In this document: in pieces, positions 62,305-64,000 of the stretch | How positions within the stretch are numbered: the stretch's first letter is position 1 | Layout: each line of letters starts with the position of its first letter | Assembly: GCF_002994615.1 (NCBI RefSeq) | Contig: NZ_PVNK01000149.1 | Location: forward strand, 1 to 64,000 | Direction of reading: 5' to 3' | Length of the DNA stretch: 64,000 nt | From: Enhygromyxa salina | Lineage (GTDB): Bacteria; Myxococcota_A; Polyangia; Nannocystales; Nannocystaceae | The notes under the pieces: model-generated | Database searches by the model: none | Told to the model about the DNA's origin: nothing | The model's input: the letters and a program-made list of their open reading frames with translations, nothing else | Position numbers and translations under genes: made by a program

Positions 62305-63195
62305 ATGATCCTCGCTCACGAGCTGTTGACTTCGGACCGCGCGGCTGCGCGCTGGATGGTGTTCTTGCACGGGATCCTCGGTCGCCGTGCCAACTGGCGT
62401 AGCTTCGCGCGCAAGTGGCTGCGGCAGCGTGACACCGACGAGCGCTGGGGAGCCGTGCTCGTCGATCTGCGTGATCACGGCGAGTCGCTGGGGCTGGAAG
62501 GGGAGCGCACCGTCGCGGCGGCGGGTGCCGATCTGATCCCGCTCGCGGAGGCGGTCGTCGCCGAGCACGGCGGCCGGGTCGCGGGTCTGCTCGGGCACAG
62601 CTTCGGCGGCAAGGTCGCGATCTCGGCGGCTGCGCAGCTGCGCGGGGTCGGGCGCGAGGTCGACGAGCTGTGGGTCATCGACGCGCCGCCGGGGCCGCTC
62701 GAGCAGGGCCGCGAGCGCGTGACCGATGAAGTGTTCGCGGTCCTCGCCGAGCTGCCGCCGCGCTTCGACAGCCGCGACCACTTCATCGACGCGGTCGTCG
62801 CGGCCGGCATCTCGCGGCGCGTCGCCCTGTGGCTCGCGACCAACGTCGTGGAGGCCGGAGCCAAGGGCAGCGACAAGGGCGGCTGGCGCTTCGGCCTGGA
62901 GCTCGACCGCGTGACGGCGCTGCTGCGCGACTTTGGGGCCGTCGATCTGTGGCCCGCGCTCGAGGCCGAGTCCGACGCGGGCGTGGGCGTCGGCCTGGTC
63001 CTCGGCGCCCGCTCGGACGCCGTGCCTGCCTCGCAGCGCGCCCGCGCCGAGCTCCTCGCGGCGGCCGGGCGTATCGAGCTGGCGATCGTCCCCGACGCCG
63101 GCCACTGGGTTCACGTCGAGAACCAGGCGGGGCTGTTGGAGATCCTCGCTCGCCCGCCTCGGGCGAGCGCAGGCCGCACGCCGTCCGCCCGCTGA
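62305..63195 (+). CDS. alpha/beta hydrolase
   Basis: 296 residues from the ATG at 62305. Canonical fold: the oxyanion segment VFLHGILGRRANWRSFARKW, the DLRDHGES loop, nucleophile GHSFGGK (Ser near residue 100), and His in DAGHWVHVEN near 270. The catalytic acid is likely in LVLGARSD. It most resembles YbfF- or ABHD11-type esterases acting on acyl esters. The C-terminal tail is short and basic (PPRASAGRTPSAR). It lies divergent to the desaturase gene and could act on the same lipids; that is inference. Confidence 0.88.
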   Translation: MILAHELLTSDRAAARWMVFLHGILGRRANWRSFARKWLRQRDTDERWGAVLVDLRDHGESLGLEGERTVAAAGADLIPLAEAVVAEHGGRVAGLLGHSFGGKVAISAAAQLRGVGREVDELWVIDAPPGPLEQGRERVTDEVFAVLAELPPRFDSRDHFIDAVVAAGISRRVALWLATNVVEAGAKGSDKGGWRFGLELDRVTALLRDFGAVDLWPALEAESDAGVGVGLVLGARSDAVPASQRARAELLAAAGRIELAIVPDAGHWVHVENQAGLLEILARPPRASAGRTPSAR

Positions 63196-63285
63196 CCGCC
63201 GAGCAGCTGGTCGCGGCAGTGAACGCGACGAGGAACACGCCGAGGAAGCCGCCGAGCGGCTCGACGCCGAGCCCGAAGACGCGCG

Positions 63286-63316
63286 CGGGCGCGCCAGCAC
63301 TGTGCTGGCGCGCCCG
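63286..63316. terminator. GC-rich hairpin between convergent genes
   Basis: cgggcgcgccagcac and gtgctggcgcgcccg pair over 15 bp around a central T (63301); the real loop must be a few bases. It lies between the hydrolase stop (63195) and the stop of the DUF481 gene (63346). Confidence 0.7.
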
Positions 63317-63345
63317 GGCGAGCGAGTGAGCTCTCGAGCGAGCTC

Positions 63346-64000
63346 CTAAAAGAAGCGGTAGGCGAGCTGGAACGAGGTGATCGTGTCGAGCTTGACGACG
63401 TTGGGCAGCGGCTGGTTCTCGTAACGCAAGGTGAAGGTCACGGCGAAGGACAGGCGCTCGACCAGCTGGGTGTTGAGGCTTGCGAGGTAGTTGAGGCGCA
63501 GGCGCTGGGGGTCGATCACGCTCTGGAGGTACTCGAGCCCGGTGTCAAAGCCGACGCGCTCGGACAGCTTGTTCGAGTACCCGGCAAACAGGCGCACGGC
63601 GTGGTTGAGCTGGAACTTGTCGAGGCGCTCTTGTTCGCCGTTCATGTCGAGGACCGGGTCGCCGTTCTCGTCGACTACGGGCAGCGCTGCGTCGGTGCGC
63701 AGATCGTACTGAAAGTCGTAGCCAGCCTCGAACCACAGCCTGTGGTCGGTCTTGTTGAGCGCGTAGAAGGCGAAGCCGGGGTCGACGTTCATGCGAAAGT
63801 CCAGACCCTGGAAGGTGTCGTGACGCCCGGTCGCCTGGACGAAGGCGGTCCAGCGCTTGGCGAAGAACACGTCGTAGCGGACGAGGCCCTGGACGTTGCC
63901 CGTGTCGGTGTCGTACTTGGGCGGCGGGGTGTCGGAGCCGCTCGCGCCGTAGTTGCCGGCGAGCGAGGCCCCGAATTGGTGGATGGTCCGGCGCAGGCGG
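63346..64000 (-). CDS. DUF481-family outer-membrane barrel protein, cut by the window end
   Basis: The minus-strand frame is open to the right edge, so the N-terminus is outside the window; internal Val and Met codons are not starts. At least 217 residues: VRYDVFFAKRWTAFVQATGR, DTFQGLDFRMNVDPGFAFYA, LWFEAGYDFQYDLRTDAALP, NHAVRLFAGYSNKLSERVGF, and the end LDTITSFQLAYRFF. Alternating strands ending in aromatic F are typical of an outer-membrane beta-barrel, and the order fits the DUF481 / YdiY salt-induced protein family. Its function is unknown. Confidence 0.88.
   Translation of the reverse strand, partial: RLRRTIHQFGASLAGNYGASGSDTPPPKYDTDTGNVQGLVRYDVFFAKRWTAFVQATGRHDTFQGLDFRMNVDPGFAFYALNKTDHRLWFEAGYDFQYDLRTDAALPVVDENGDPVLDMNGEQERLDKFQLNHAVRLFAGYSNKLSERVGFDTGLEYLQSVIDPQRLRLNYLASLNTQLVERLSFAVTFTLRYENQPLPNVVKLDTITSFQLAYRFF

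Overview
The window is GC-rich (roughly 70% by eye, not computed) chromosomal DNA that looks like a myxobacterium of the Nannocystis/Plesiocystis type. This assignment is inference. It rests on receptor-type Ser/Thr kinases (including one with two kinase domains), ECF sigma factors paired with large FecR/VIT/vWA proteins or with kinases, secreted Cys-rich proteins, an AgmX/TonB-C-like protein, an SppA fused to a barrel-like domain, S46 peptidase, DUF481 and sterol-desaturase-type proteins. No rRNA or tRNA gene was recognised.

Left chromosome (1-23.6 kb). The first 143 bases are an almost perfect palindrome running into a carboxypeptidase-regulatory-repeat gene. A dual-domain kinase follows, then a tightly coupled minus-strand operon for an Mrp/Mbh-type cation/proton antiporter (mrpE-F-G, an MbhD/E-like half of MrpA, mrpB, mrpC, mrpD, a second D-type subunit, a small membrane protein, a third D-type subunit). 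Next are mutS2, an ECF sigma factor, an unknown gene, the barrel-SppA, a TerB-like protein, a type II thioesterase and an RRM protein.

Mobile island (about 23.655-41.676 kb). A tyrosine integrase lies at the left end and an excisionase-like helix-turn-helix protein at the right. A 20-bp hairpin sequence is repeated at both ends with one mismatch, and just inside each copy lies TGTGCTG-N4-TGTGCTG, as expected for att cores and integrase arm sites. The right core overlaps the stop codon of a dehydrogenase gene. Cargo, left to right: an unknown coiled-coil membrane protein, a PARIS-like defence pair (DUF4435/TOPRIM AriB and ABC-ATPase AriA with an unusual lysine-rich N-terminal tail), a decayed hsdR relic, seven small XRE-type regulators within 4.1 kb, a protein made of three Fis-like repeats, an ECF sigma-kinase-winged helix-XRE operon facing a second kinase, a Cys-rich secreted protein, a lysine-rich-tail protein coupled to a peptidoglycan amidase, a small unknown and the excisionase.

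Right chromosome (41.7-64 kb). Here are two zinc-type dehydrogenases, a PilZ-like protein, a membrane glycosyltransferase-like protein, a DUF3829-like lipoprotein coupled to a YegS/DagK-type lipid kinase, an S46 dipeptidyl-peptidase with the DPP7-type glycine, an AgmX-like protein, a 1833-residue FecR-VIT-vWA-TPR protein coupled to its ECF sigma factor, a small winged-helix protein, an unknown membrane-anchored protein ending in a 164-bp imperfect palindrome, a sterol-desaturase-family protein, an alpha/beta hydrolase, and a DUF481 outer-membrane protein cut by the right edge.

The most noteworthy region is the island: a PARIS-like system whose ATPase carries a histone-H1-like tail next to a dead type I restriction gene, plus a regulator array and a three-repeat HTH protein whose functions I could not assign.
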